Of a stretch of 64,000 nucleotides of DNA, positions 29,262 to 36,913 are shown piece after piece. A program made the translations under genes and the position numbers. Origin of the DNA: Pseudomonas monteilii (lineage in GTDB: Bacteria; Pseudomonadota; Gammaproteobacteria; Pseudomonadales; Pseudomonadaceae); NCBI GenBank assembly GCA_001534745.1, contig CP013997.1, forward strand, positions 1,426,001 through 1,490,000, read 5' to 3'. Below the pieces are notes generated by a model, which was not told the origin of the DNA, did no database searches, and was given only the letters and a program-made list of their open reading frames with translations. The stretch's first letter is position 1; the number at the start of each line of letters is the position of its first letter.

Positions 29262-29798
29262 TTACTCTGCGGTAGGAGCGACGATGGCACAGGCAGGTTT
29301 GCCGGCCGCGTATTTGAGGCTGGGGTCGACCAGGGCATCGAAGTGCTTGAGCGCCTCGGCACCGATCAGCAGCGGGAACTGGAAGGCGCTACGGTCGGTG
29401 AGGTTGACCTCGATGGTGCGCCGGCTGCGCCCCATGCACATGTCCAGTTCGATGACCGGCCGGGCGGTGTAGGCCTTGCCTTGCTCGGCGTCGTAGTCGC
29501 CGGCCCGGCGCTTGATCTTGCTGACCCGTGCCAGGGGCCGCTCGATCGGGTGCGAGTGGGCGGTGTCGATGGCCAGGTAGAAGCGCACCCAGCTTTCGCC
29601 ATTACGCTTGAAGCGCTTGATGTCACGGGCGCTGAGCGAGGCGGTCTTGGCGCCGGTGTCGAGTTTGGCGGCCACTTCGAGGTCGAGATCGAGCAGGCGG
29701 GCGTACTCGTTCAGACCGTAGACGGTCTTCTCCGCAGCCTGTACCAGGGCACTGGGCACGATCAGGCAGAACAGCAATAGATAGGGCGTGAGTCTCAT
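29262..29798 (-). CDS. Retropepsin-like aspartic protease (formerly 'ATP-dependent zinc protease' family)
   Basis: A 178-residue secreted protein with signal peptide (ends VQAA, about residue 22) and a single retropepsin-like domain. The active-site motif KLDTGAKTASL has the catalytic Asp at 47, and a C-terminal LLIGAEALKHFDALVDPS gives the second conserved segment. Such proteins work as dimers in pepsin-fold peptidases. The 'zinc protease' name in databases is historical. It is the first gene of the three-gene operon, 5 bp before the transglutaminase-like gene. The start is ATG at 29798; upstream in-frame codons lack signal sequence. Confidence 0.85.
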   Translation of the reverse strand: MRLTPYLLLFCLIVPSALVQAAEKTVYGLNEYARLLDLDLEVAAKLDTGAKTASLSARDIKRFKRNGESWVRFYLAIDTAHSHPIERPLARVSKIKRRAGDYDAEQGKAYTARPVIELDMCMGRSRRTIEVNLTDRSAFQFPLLIGAEALKHFDALVDPSLKYAAGKPACAIVAPTAE

Positions 29799-30001
29799 AG
29801 TCCTGGCGCAATGCAATGCAGTGTTCGAATCAAGGCGAATGGCATGACTGCGCAAGCTCCTTCGCAGGTCCGTGGAGGCCTGAGGCTTCGACGGACGCTT
29901 CATCCCTAGAAATAGGAGGCGCGGCATTCTAGCACGCCGGTCTCACGGCGCTAGCTGCGCGGCGTTCAGACCTCCCAGGCAGGTGTAAGTTCTGCATGCG
30001 A

Positions 30002-30017
30002 CTATTGTCGACAATAG
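30002..30017. promoter_or_regulatory. 16-bp palindromic operator, probable GntR/FCD regulator site
   Basis: A perfect palindrome CTATTGTCGACAATAG lies 72 bp before the GntR gene. TTGT...ACAA with a short centre is the general form of FadR/VanR-subfamily GntR operators. A candidate promoter (TTGACG 30029-30034, 17 bases, TAGTTT 30052-30057) follows directly, so a bound regulator would cover the -35 side. Autoregulation of the prp operon is the simplest reading. Confidence 0.65.
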
Positions 30018-30088
30018 GGCGTGGCGCTTTGACGAATACCCTGTATTAAGCTAGTTTCAAGGCATCTGAACCCGCCGGTGTCGACACT

Positions 30089-30802
30089 ATGCTGCAAAGC
30101 ACCTCTTCCTTCGTGGCCGATGCAGAACAGGCCGAGACGTTGTCCGAGCATGTGTTCCGGCGTATCCAGGCGGCGATCGTGCAGGGCGAGATCGCCCCGG
30201 GCAGCAAGATCTCCGAGCCTGAGCTGGCGCGCACCTACGGCATCAGTCGAGGCCCCTTGCGTGAAGCCATCCACCGCCTCGAAGGGCAGCGACTGCTGGT
30301 GCGCGTGCCGCACGTGGGTGCGCGGGTGGTCTCGCTCGACCCGACCGAGCTGATCGAGCTCTACGAAATCCGTGAGTCCCTGGAGGGCATGGCCTGTCGG
30401 CTGGCGGCCGAGCGCATGAGTCAGGAGGCGATCGACGCGCTGCGCCAGGTGCTCGACACCCATGAGCGCGATGCGGCGTTCCAGGCAGGCCTGGGCTACT
30501 ACCAGCAGGAAGGCGACTTCGATTTCCACTACCGCATCATCCAGGGCAGCGGCAACCAGACGCTGGTCAAGCTGCTCTGTGGCGAGCTGTACCAACTGGT
30601 GCGCATGTACCGCATCCAGTTCTCTTCCACGCCCAACCGCCCGCGTCAGGCCTTCGCCGAGCACCATCGCATCCTCGATGCGATCGCCGACCGCGACGGC
30701 GAGCTGGCCGAACTGCTGATGCGCCGCCATATCGGTGGCTCCCGGCGCAACATCGAGCGGCACTTCCAGAGCGCCGATACCCCGTCACGAGGTGAGTCAT
30801 GA
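30089..30802 (+). CDS. GntR-family (FCD) regulator of the 2-methylcitrate operon
   Basis: Transcriptional repressor predicted to sense a methylcitrate-cycle intermediate. The 237 residues have a winged helix (about 17-83; [31 protein letters not shown]) and an FCD ligand domain with the metal-binding Asp/His set (REFD-type [43 protein letters not shown]). It overlaps prpB by 4 bp (ATGA), so it is the first gene of the operon. In Pseudomonas the prp regulator is of this type, not the sigma-54 PrpR of enterics. Confidence 0.9.
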   Translation: MLQSTSSFVADAEQAETLSEHVFRRIQAAIVQGEIAPGSKISEPELARTYGISRGPLREAIHRLEGQRLLVRVPHVGARVVSLDPTELIELYEIRESLEGMACRLAAERMSQEAIDALRQVLDTHERDAAFQAGLGYYQQEGDFDFHYRIIQGSGNQTLVKLLCGELYQLVRMYRIQFSSTPNRPRQAFAEHHRILDAIADRDGELAELLMRRHIGGSRRNIERHFQSADTPSRGES

Positions 30803-31692
30803 GCACGAAGCACACGCCCGGCCAACGCTTTCGCGAGGCCGTTGCCGCCGAACGTCCCCTGCAGGTGGTCGGCGCCATCAATGCCAACCATGCGCTGCTG
30901 GCCAAGCGCGCCGGCTTCCGGGCCATCTACCTGTCCGGCGGTGGCGTGGCGGCCGGCTCACTGGGCCTGCCCGACCTGGGGATCAGCGGGCTGGACGACG
31001 TACTGACCGATGTGCGCCGTATCACCGACGTCTGCGACCTGCCGCTGCTGGTGGATGTCGATACCGGTTTCGGCGCTTCGGCCTTCAACGTGGCGCGTAC
31101 CGTGCGGTCGATGATCAAGTTCGGCGCTGCCGCCCTGCACATCGAGGACCAGGTCGGCGCCAAGCGCTGCGGTCATCGGCCCAACAAGGCGATCGTGCCG
31201 CTGCAGGAGATGGTCGATCGCATCAAGGCGGCGGTCGATGCGCGCACCGATGACAGCTTCGTGATCATGGCGCGTACCGACGCCCTGGCCGTCGAGGGGC
31301 TGGAGTCGGCCCTGGAGCGTGCCGCCGCCTGCGTCGAGGCCGGTGCCGACATGGTGTTCCCCGAGGCGATCACCGAACTGTCCCTGTACAAGGTCTTCGC
31401 CGACCGGGTGCGCGCACCGATCCTGGCCAACATCACCGAGTTCGGCGCCACGCCGCTGTACACCACCGACGAGCTGGCCTCGGTCGACGTGTCGTTGGTG
31501 CTGTACCCGCTGTCGGCCTTCCGCGCCATGAACAAGGCGGCCGAGAACGTCTATGCCGCGTTGCGTCGCGACGGTACCCAGAAGCAGGTGCTCGACACCA
31601 TGCAGACACGCATGGAGCTGTACGACGCCATCGGCTACCACGCCTTCGAACAGCAGCTCGACGCGCTGTACGCGCCGCCCAAGGACCGTTGA
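30799..31692 (+). CDS. prpB: 2-methylisocitrate lyase PrpB
   Basis: Cleaves 2-methylisocitrate to pyruvate and succinate, the last step of propionyl-CoA oxidation. The 297 residues match the isocitrate lyase/PEP mutase fold, with [16 protein letters not shown], the metal-binding [26 protein letters not shown] (KRCGH catalytic loop with its Cys) and [13 protein letters not shown]. It starts inside the GntR stop and is followed by prpC 57 bp later. Confidence 0.96.
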   Translation: MSTKHTPGQRFREAVAAERPLQVVGAINANHALLAKRAGFRAIYLSGGGVAAGSLGLPDLGISGLDDVLTDVRRITDVCDLPLLVDVDTGFGASAFNVARTVRSMIKFGAAALHIEDQVGAKRCGHRPNKAIVPLQEMVDRIKAAVDARTDDSFVIMARTDALAVEGLESALERAAACVEAGADMVFPEAITELSLYKVFADRVRAPILANITEFGATPLYTTDELASVDVSLVLYPLSAFRAMNKAAENVYAALRRDGTQKQVLDTMQTRMELYDAIGYHAFEQQLDALYAPPKDR

Positions 31693-31749
31693 ACCCGCTA
31701 CACCTGATTCGCCTGTCATCCATAACAAATCCAACAATGGAGAACGTCC

Positions 31750-32877
31750 ATGGCCGAAGCAAAAGTACTCAGTGGCGCTGGCCTGCGTGGCCAGGTCGCC
31801 GGGCAGACGGCATTGTCGACCGTCGGCCAGGCCGGCGCGGGCCTGACCTACCGTGGCTACGATGTCCGTGAGCTGGCCGCCCAGGCCGAATTCGAGGAAG
31901 TCGCCTACCTGCTGCTGTACGGCGAGCTGCCCACCCAGGCCGAACTCGACGACTACAAGCACGCCCTCAAGGCGCAGCGCGACCTGCCCCAGGCGCTCAA
32001 GGAGGTGCTCGAGCGCCTGCCCAAGGACACCCACCCGATGGACGTCATGCGCACCGGCTGTTCGGTGCTCGGCACGCTGGAGCCGGAGCGCACCTTCGAC
32101 CTGCAGCACGACCGCACCGACCGGCTGCTGGCGGCGTTCCCGGCGATCATGTGCTACTGGTACCGCTTCACCCACCACGGCACGCGCATCGACTGCACCA
32201 GCGATGAGGACACCCTGGCCGGTCATTTCCTGGCGCTGCTGCACGGCAAGAAGCCCGACGCGTTGCACGTCAAGGTGATGAACGTCTCGCTCATCCTGTA
32301 TGCCGAGCACGAGTTCAACGCCTCGACCTTCACCGCGCGGGTCTGCGCCTCGACCCTGTCTGACCTGTACTCCTGCATCACCGCAGCCATCGGCACGTTG
32401 CGCGGGCCTCTGCACGGTGGGGCCAACGAGGCGGCCATGGCGCTGATCGAACGCTTCGCCTCGCCGGAGGAAGCACGCACCGAGCTGCTGAAGATGCTCG
32501 AGCGCAAGGACAAGATCATGGGCTTCGGGCATGCCATCTACAAGGAGTCCGACCCGCGCAACGAAGTGATCAAGGGCTGGGCCGAACAGCTCGCCGATTC
32601 GGTGGGCGACCGCGTGCTGTTTCCGGTGTCCCAGGCCATCGATGCGACCATGTGGGAGCAGAAGAAACTGTTCCCCAACGCCGACTTCTACCATGCCTCG
32701 GCCTATCACTTCATGGGCATCCCGACGCCACTGTTCACGCCCATCTTCGTCTGTTCGCGGCTGACCGGCTGGGCGGCGCACGTGTTCGAGCAGCGCGCCA
32801 ACAACCGCATCATCCGCCCCAGCGCAGAGTACGTCGGGGTCGAGCAGCGTCCATTCGTGCCGCTCGAGGCGCGCTGA
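31750..32877 (+). CDS. prpC: 2-methylcitrate synthase PrpC
   Basis: Condenses propionyl-CoA with oxaloacetate to 2-methylcitrate. The 375 residues are of citrate-synthase fold and the shorter PrpC type. GPLHGGANEAAMALIE and MGFGHAIYKESDPRNEVIK carry the catalytic His residues, and the Asp lies near ...DFYHASAYHFMGIPTPLFTPIFVCSR. It is part of the GntR-prpB-prpC-acnD-prpF unit. Confidence 0.95.
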   Translation: MAEAKVLSGAGLRGQVAGQTALSTVGQAGAGLTYRGYDVRELAAQAEFEEVAYLLLYGELPTQAELDDYKHALKAQRDLPQALKEVLERLPKDTHPMDVMRTGCSVLGTLEPERTFDLQHDRTDRLLAAFPAIMCYWYRFTHHGTRIDCTSDEDTLAGHFLALLHGKKPDALHVKVMNVSLILYAEHEFNASTFTARVCASTLSDLYSCITAAIGTLRGPLHGGANEAAMALIERFASPEEARTELLKMLERKDKIMGFGHAIYKESDPRNEVIKGWAEQLADSVGDRVLFPVSQAIDATMWEQKKLFPNADFYHASAYHFMGIPTPLFTPIFVCSRLTGWAAHVFEQRANNRIIRPSAEYVGVEQRPFVPLEAR

Positions 32878-32922
32878 GGCGCTGCCTTCCATAACCGTTT
32901 CGTCACCGTGACCGAGCTGAAC

Positions 32923-35511
32923 ATGAATACTGCCTACCGCACCGCCCTGCCGGGCACCGACCTGGCCTATTTTGACGCCCGTGCGGCCGTCGAGGCGATC
33001 CAGCCTGGCGCCTACGCGGGGTTACCCTACACCTCGCGCGTACTGGCCGAGAACCTGGTGCGCCGATGCGCGCCGGCGACCCTCGAGGCCTCGTTGCGCC
33101 AACTGATCGAACGCCGTCGCGACCTGGACTTTCCCTGGTACCCGGCACGCGTGGTGTGCCATGACATCCTGGGCCAGACCGCCCTGGTGGACCTGGCTGG
33201 CCTGCGCGATGCCATCGCCGACCAGGGCGGCGACCCTGCGCAGGTCAACCCGGTGGTACCGGTGCAGTTGATCGTCGACCATTCCCTGGCGGTCGAGTGC
33301 GGCGGCTACGATCCGCAAGCGTTCGAGAAGAACCGCGCCATCGAGGACCGCCGCAACGAGGACCGTTTCCATTTCATCGACTGGACCAAGCAGGCGTTTC
33401 GCAACGTCGAGGTGATCCAGCCGGGCAACGGCATCATGCACCAGATCAACCTGGAGAAGATGTCGCCTGTCATTCGCGCCGAACACGGCGTGGCGTACCC
33501 CGACACTTGCGTGGGCACCGACAGCCACACGCCCCACGTGGATGCCCTGGGCGTGATCGCCATCGGTGTCGGCGGGCTGGAGGCCGAAAACGTCATGCTC
33601 GGGCGGGCTTCCTGGATGCGCCTGCCGGACATCATCGGGGTCGAGCTGAGCGGGCGCCTGGCCGAAGGCATGACCGCCACCGACCTGGTGCTGGCGCTCA
33701 CCGAGTTCCTGCGCCAGCAGAAAGTGGTCGGTGCCTATCTGGAGTTCCACGGGGAGGGCGCGCGGGCCCTGACCCTGGGCGACCGGGCGACCATTTCCAA
33801 CATGGCCCCCGAGTACGGCGCCACGGCGGCGATGTTCGCCATCGACCCGCAGACCCTGGACTACCTGCGCCTGACCGGCCGCGAGGACGCACAGGTGGCG
33901 CTGGTGGAAACCTATGCCAAGGTCGCCGGCCTGTGGGCCGACACCTTGCAAGACGTGGTGTACGAGCGCACCTTGCGTTTCGACCTGGGCAGCGTCGAGC
34001 GCAACCTGGCCGGCCCGTCCAACCCCCATGCCCGCGTGGCCACCCGCGACCTGGCCGCCAAGGGCATCGCTGGCGCCTGGACCGAGCAGCCAGGCCAGAT
34101 GCCCGATGGCGCGGTGATCATCGCCGCCATCACCAGTTGCACCAACACCAGCAACCCGCGTAACGTCATCGCGGCCGGGCTGCTGGCGCGCAATGCCAAC
34201 CGCCTGGGGCTGATCCGCAAGCCCTGGGTCAAATCCTCGCTGGCGCCCGGTTCCAAGGCCGTCCAGCTGTACCTGCGAGAAGCCGGTCTGGAGCAGGAAC
34301 TCGAACGCCTGGGCTTCGGTATCGTCGCCTTCGCCTGCACCACCTGCAACGGTATGTCCGGTGCGCTCGATCCGGCGATCCAGCAGGAGATCATCGACCG
34401 CGACCTGTACGCCACGGCCGTGCTGTCGGGCAACCGCAACTTCGACGGGCGCATCCACCCCTATGCACGCCAGGCGTTTCTCGCCTCGCCGCCCTTGGTG
34501 GTGGCCTATGCGATCGCCGGTACCATCCGTTTCGACATCGAGAAGGACGTGCTGGGCGTGGTCGACGGTCAGCCGATCCGCTTGAAGGACCTCTGGCCCA
34601 GCGATGCCGAGATCGACGCGGTGGTGCGGGCGGCCGTCAAGCCCGAGCAGTTCCGCCAGGTCTACATTCCCATGTTCGCCGTCGAGTCGTTCAGCGGCCC
34701 GGCCGTGGCGCCGCTCTACGACTGGCGGCCGATGAGCACCTACATTCGTCGGCCGCCCTACTGGGAAGGCGCCCTGGCCGGGGCGCGCACGTTGCGCGGC
34801 CTGCGTGCCCTGGCGGTGCTGCCGGACAACATCACCACCGATCACCTGTCGCCGTCCAATGCCATCATGGCCGACAGCGCAGCGGGCGAATACCTGACGC
34901 GCATGGGCGTTCCCGAAGAAGACTTCAACTCCTACGCCACCCACCGCGGCGACCACCTCACGGCCCAACGCGCCACCTTCGCCAACCCCAAGCTGTTCAA
35001 CGAGATGGTTCGCAACGCCGACGGCAGCGTGCGCCAGGGCTCGCTCGCGCGCCTCGAGCCGGAAGGGCAGGTGATGCGCATGTGGGAGGCCATCGAGACC
35101 TACATGCAGCGGCGCCAGCCGCTGATCATCATCGCCGGTGCCGACTATGGGCAGGGGTCTTCCCGGGACTGGGCCGCCAAGGGGGTGCGCCTGGCCGGGG
35201 TGGAAGTGATCGTCGCCGAAGGCTTCGAGCGGATTCACCGGACCAACCTGGTGGGCATGGGCGTGCTGCCGCTGGAGTTCCAGCCGGGTACCGACCGCAA
35301 GACCCTGGGCATCGAGGGCAGCGAGACCTTCGATGTGCTCGGCGAGCGTACGCCCGGAGCGCGGCTGACGCTGGTGATCACGCGGCGCGACGGTACCTCG
35401 CTGCAGGTGCCGGTGCTCTGTCGTCTGGACACCGCCGAGGAAGTCTCGATCTACGAAGCCGGGGGCGTGCTGCAACGCTTCGCCCAGGATTTTCTCGAGG
35501 CTCGCGCCTGA
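32923..35511 (+). CDS. acnD: Fe/S-dependent 2-methylisocitrate dehydratase AcnD
   Basis: Aconitase-like enzyme that dehydrates 2-methylcitrate; it works with PrpF. The 862 residues start at the ATG at 32923 (MNTAYRTALPG), although an in-frame GTG exists 15 bp upstream. Cluster ligands are visible in ITSCTNTSNPRNVI and FACTTCNGMSGAL. The swivelling domain has GADYGQGSSRDWAAKG and FERIHRTNLVGMGVLPLEF. Length and N-terminus distinguish AcnD from AcnA. The gene is 45 bp after prpC. Confidence 0.95.
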   Translation: MNTAYRTALPGTDLAYFDARAAVEAIQPGAYAGLPYTSRVLAENLVRRCAPATLEASLRQLIERRRDLDFPWYPARVVCHDILGQTALVDLAGLRDAIADQGGDPAQVNPVVPVQLIVDHSLAVECGGYDPQAFEKNRAIEDRRNEDRFHFIDWTKQAFRNVEVIQPGNGIMHQINLEKMSPVIRAEHGVAYPDTCVGTDSHTPHVDALGVIAIGVGGLEAENVMLGRASWMRLPDIIGVELSGRLAEGMTATDLVLALTEFLRQQKVVGAYLEFHGEGARALTLGDRATISNMAPEYGATAAMFAIDPQTLDYLRLTGREDAQVALVETYAKVAGLWADTLQDVVYERTLRFDLGSVERNLAGPSNPHARVATRDLAAKGIAGAWTEQPGQMPDGAVIIAAITSCTNTSNPRNVIAAGLLARNANRLGLIRKPWVKSSLAPGSKAVQLYLREAGLEQELERLGFGIVAFACTTCNGMSGALDPAIQQEIIDRDLYATAVLSGNRNFDGRIHPYARQAFLASPPLVVAYAIAGTIRFDIEKDVLGVVDGQPIRLKDLWPSDAEIDAVVRAAVKPEQFRQVYIPMFAVESFSGPAVAPLYDWRPMSTYIRRPPYWEGALAGARTLRGLRALAVLPDNITTDHLSPSNAIMADSAAGEYLTRMGVPEEDFNSYATHRGDHLTAQRATFANPKLFNEMVRNADGSVRQGSLARLEPEGQVMRMWEAIETYMQRRQPLIIIAGADYGQGSSRDWAAKGVRLAGVEVIVAEGFERIHRTNLVGMGVLPLEFQPGTDRKTLGIEGSETFDVLGERTPGARLTLVITRRDGTSLQVPVLCRLDTAEEVSIYEAGGVLQRFAQDFLEARA

Positions 35512-35563
35512 TCCACTTTCTCGCCGCGGCCTGCGCCACGGCGATCCGTACAGGAGGCATTCG

Positions 35564-36760
35564 ATGCACGCGCCGCAACTCAAGATCCCCGCCAGCTACC
35601 TGCGTGGCGGAACCAGCAAGGGGGTGTTCTTTCGCCTTCAGGACTTGCCCGAAGCCGCGCAGCGACCGGGGCCGGTCCGCGACGCACTGCTGCTGCGCGT
35701 GCTGGGCAGCCCCGACCCTTATGGCAAGCAGACCGATGGCATGGGCGGGGCGACGTCCAGCACCAGCAAGGCGGTCATCCTGTCACCGAGCGAACGCCCC
35801 GGGCACGACGTGGATTACCTGTTCGGCCAGGTGTCGATCGACACCGCGTTCGTCGACTGGAGCGGCAACTGCGGCAACCTGTCGGCGGCGGTCGGGTCCT
35901 TCGCCATCGCCTCGGGCCTGATCGATGCCCAGCGCTTGCCCCGTGATGGCTGGGCGACCGTGCGCATCTGGCAGGCCAACATCGGCAAGACCATCGTCGC
36001 CCGGGTGCCGATGTGTGAAGGGCAGGTGCAGGAGACAGGTGATTTCGAGCTTGATGGCGTGACGTTCCCGGCCGCCGAGGTGCAACTGGCCTTCGTCGAT
36101 CCGGCCGCCGAGGACGGCGAGGGCGGCGGTGCGATGTTCCCCACCGGGCAGGTGGTCGATGAATTGGTGGTGCCGGGGGTGGGCACCTTCGAGGCGACCC
36201 TGATCAACGCCGGCATCCCGACGATCTTCATCGAGGCTGCCGCCCTGGGCTACCAGGGCACGGAGTTGCAGGCGGCGATCAACAACGACGCCCAGGCCCT
36301 GGCGCGTCTGGAAACCATTCGTGCCCATGGCGCCGTGCGCATGGGCCTGATCGCTCACGTCGAAGAGGCGGCAGGCCGCCAGCACACACCCAAGCTGGCC
36401 TTCGTCGCATCTCCCGCCGCCTATGCCGCTTCCAGCGGCAAGCAGGTCCAGGCTGACGACATCGATCTTCTGGTCCGGGCCCTGTCCATGGGCAAGCTGC
36501 ACCACGCCATGATGGGAACGGCTGCCGTCGCCATCGGCACGGCGGCGGCGATTCCGGGTACGTTGGTCAGCCGCGCGGCGGGCGGGCAGGCGCACGCGGC
36601 CGTGCGCTTCGGCCACCCCTCGGGCACCTTGCGCGTCGGCGCCGAGGTGCGTCAGGACCAGGGGGCGTGGACCGTGACCCAGGTCACCATGAGCCGCAGC
36701 GCGCGCACCCTGATGGAAGGCTGGATACGCGTGCCGCCCGACTGCCTGCAACACCCTTGA
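35564..36760 (+). CDS. prpF: 2-methylaconitate cis-trans isomerase PrpF
   Basis: Isomerises the 2-methylaconitate made by AcnD so that aconitase can rehydrate it. The 398 residues are of diaminopimelate-epimerase-like PrpF fold, with PASYLRGGTSKGVFF, DGMGGATSSTSKAVILSPS and DWSGNCGNLSAAVGSFAI. It is the last gene of the operon here. In related pseudomonads a prpD gene commonly follows, and none is present before acnB. Confidence 0.95.
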   Translation: MHAPQLKIPASYLRGGTSKGVFFRLQDLPEAAQRPGPVRDALLLRVLGSPDPYGKQTDGMGGATSSTSKAVILSPSERPGHDVDYLFGQVSIDTAFVDWSGNCGNLSAAVGSFAIASGLIDAQRLPRDGWATVRIWQANIGKTIVARVPMCEGQVQETGDFELDGVTFPAAEVQLAFVDPAAEDGEGGGAMFPTGQVVDELVVPGVGTFEATLINAGIPTIFIEAAALGYQGTELQAAINNDAQALARLETIRAHGAVRMGLIAHVEEAAGRQHTPKLAFVASPAAYAASSGKQVQADDIDLLVRALSMGKLHHAMMGTAAVAIGTAAAIPGTLVSRAAGGQAHAAVRFGHPSGTLRVGAEVRQDQGAWTVTQVTMSRSARTLMEGWIRVPPDCLQHP

Positions 36761-36773
36761 TCCCTTCATCCAG

Positions 36774-36810
36774 GCAACAAAAAAGCCCCGGCATGTGCCG
36801 GGGCTTTTTC
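36774..36810. terminator. bidirectional terminator between prpF and acnB
   Basis: AAAAAAGCCCCGGCA and TGCCGGGGCTTTTT form a long GC stem with A and T runs on both flanks, serving prpF (+). It may also serve acnB (-) beyond the 14-bp repeats. Confidence 0.9.
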
Positions 36811-36908
36811 TTACCGCTTGTAGCTTACCGCTTGTAGCTTACCGCTTGTAGCTTACCGCTTGCAGCTCACCGCTTGCAGCTCACCGCTTGCAGCTCACCG
36901 CTTGCAGC
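36811..36908. repeat. seven tandem copies of a 14-bp repeat
   Basis: Units of TTACCGCTTGTAGC start at 36811, 36825, 36839, 36853, 36867, 36881 and 36895. Copies 1-3 are identical, copy 4 has TGCAGC, and copies 5-7 are TCACCGCTTGCAGC. The block fills the space between the prpF terminator and the acnB stop (36914-36916). Similar degenerate sequence in inverse orientation occurs near 62,831-62,870. Confidence 0.95.
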
Positions 36909-36913
36909 TCATC

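Noticed and set aside
27880..29472. 530-codon plus-strand frame opposite the transglutaminase-like gene
   Set aside because: Composition (HQ/DQ/QR-rich) is that of an antisense frame, with no start signal.
33022..35583. 853-codon minus-strand frame opposite acnD
   Set aside because: Antisense shadow of a clear acnD gene in high-GC DNA; His/Gly/Arg-rich composition without any motif.
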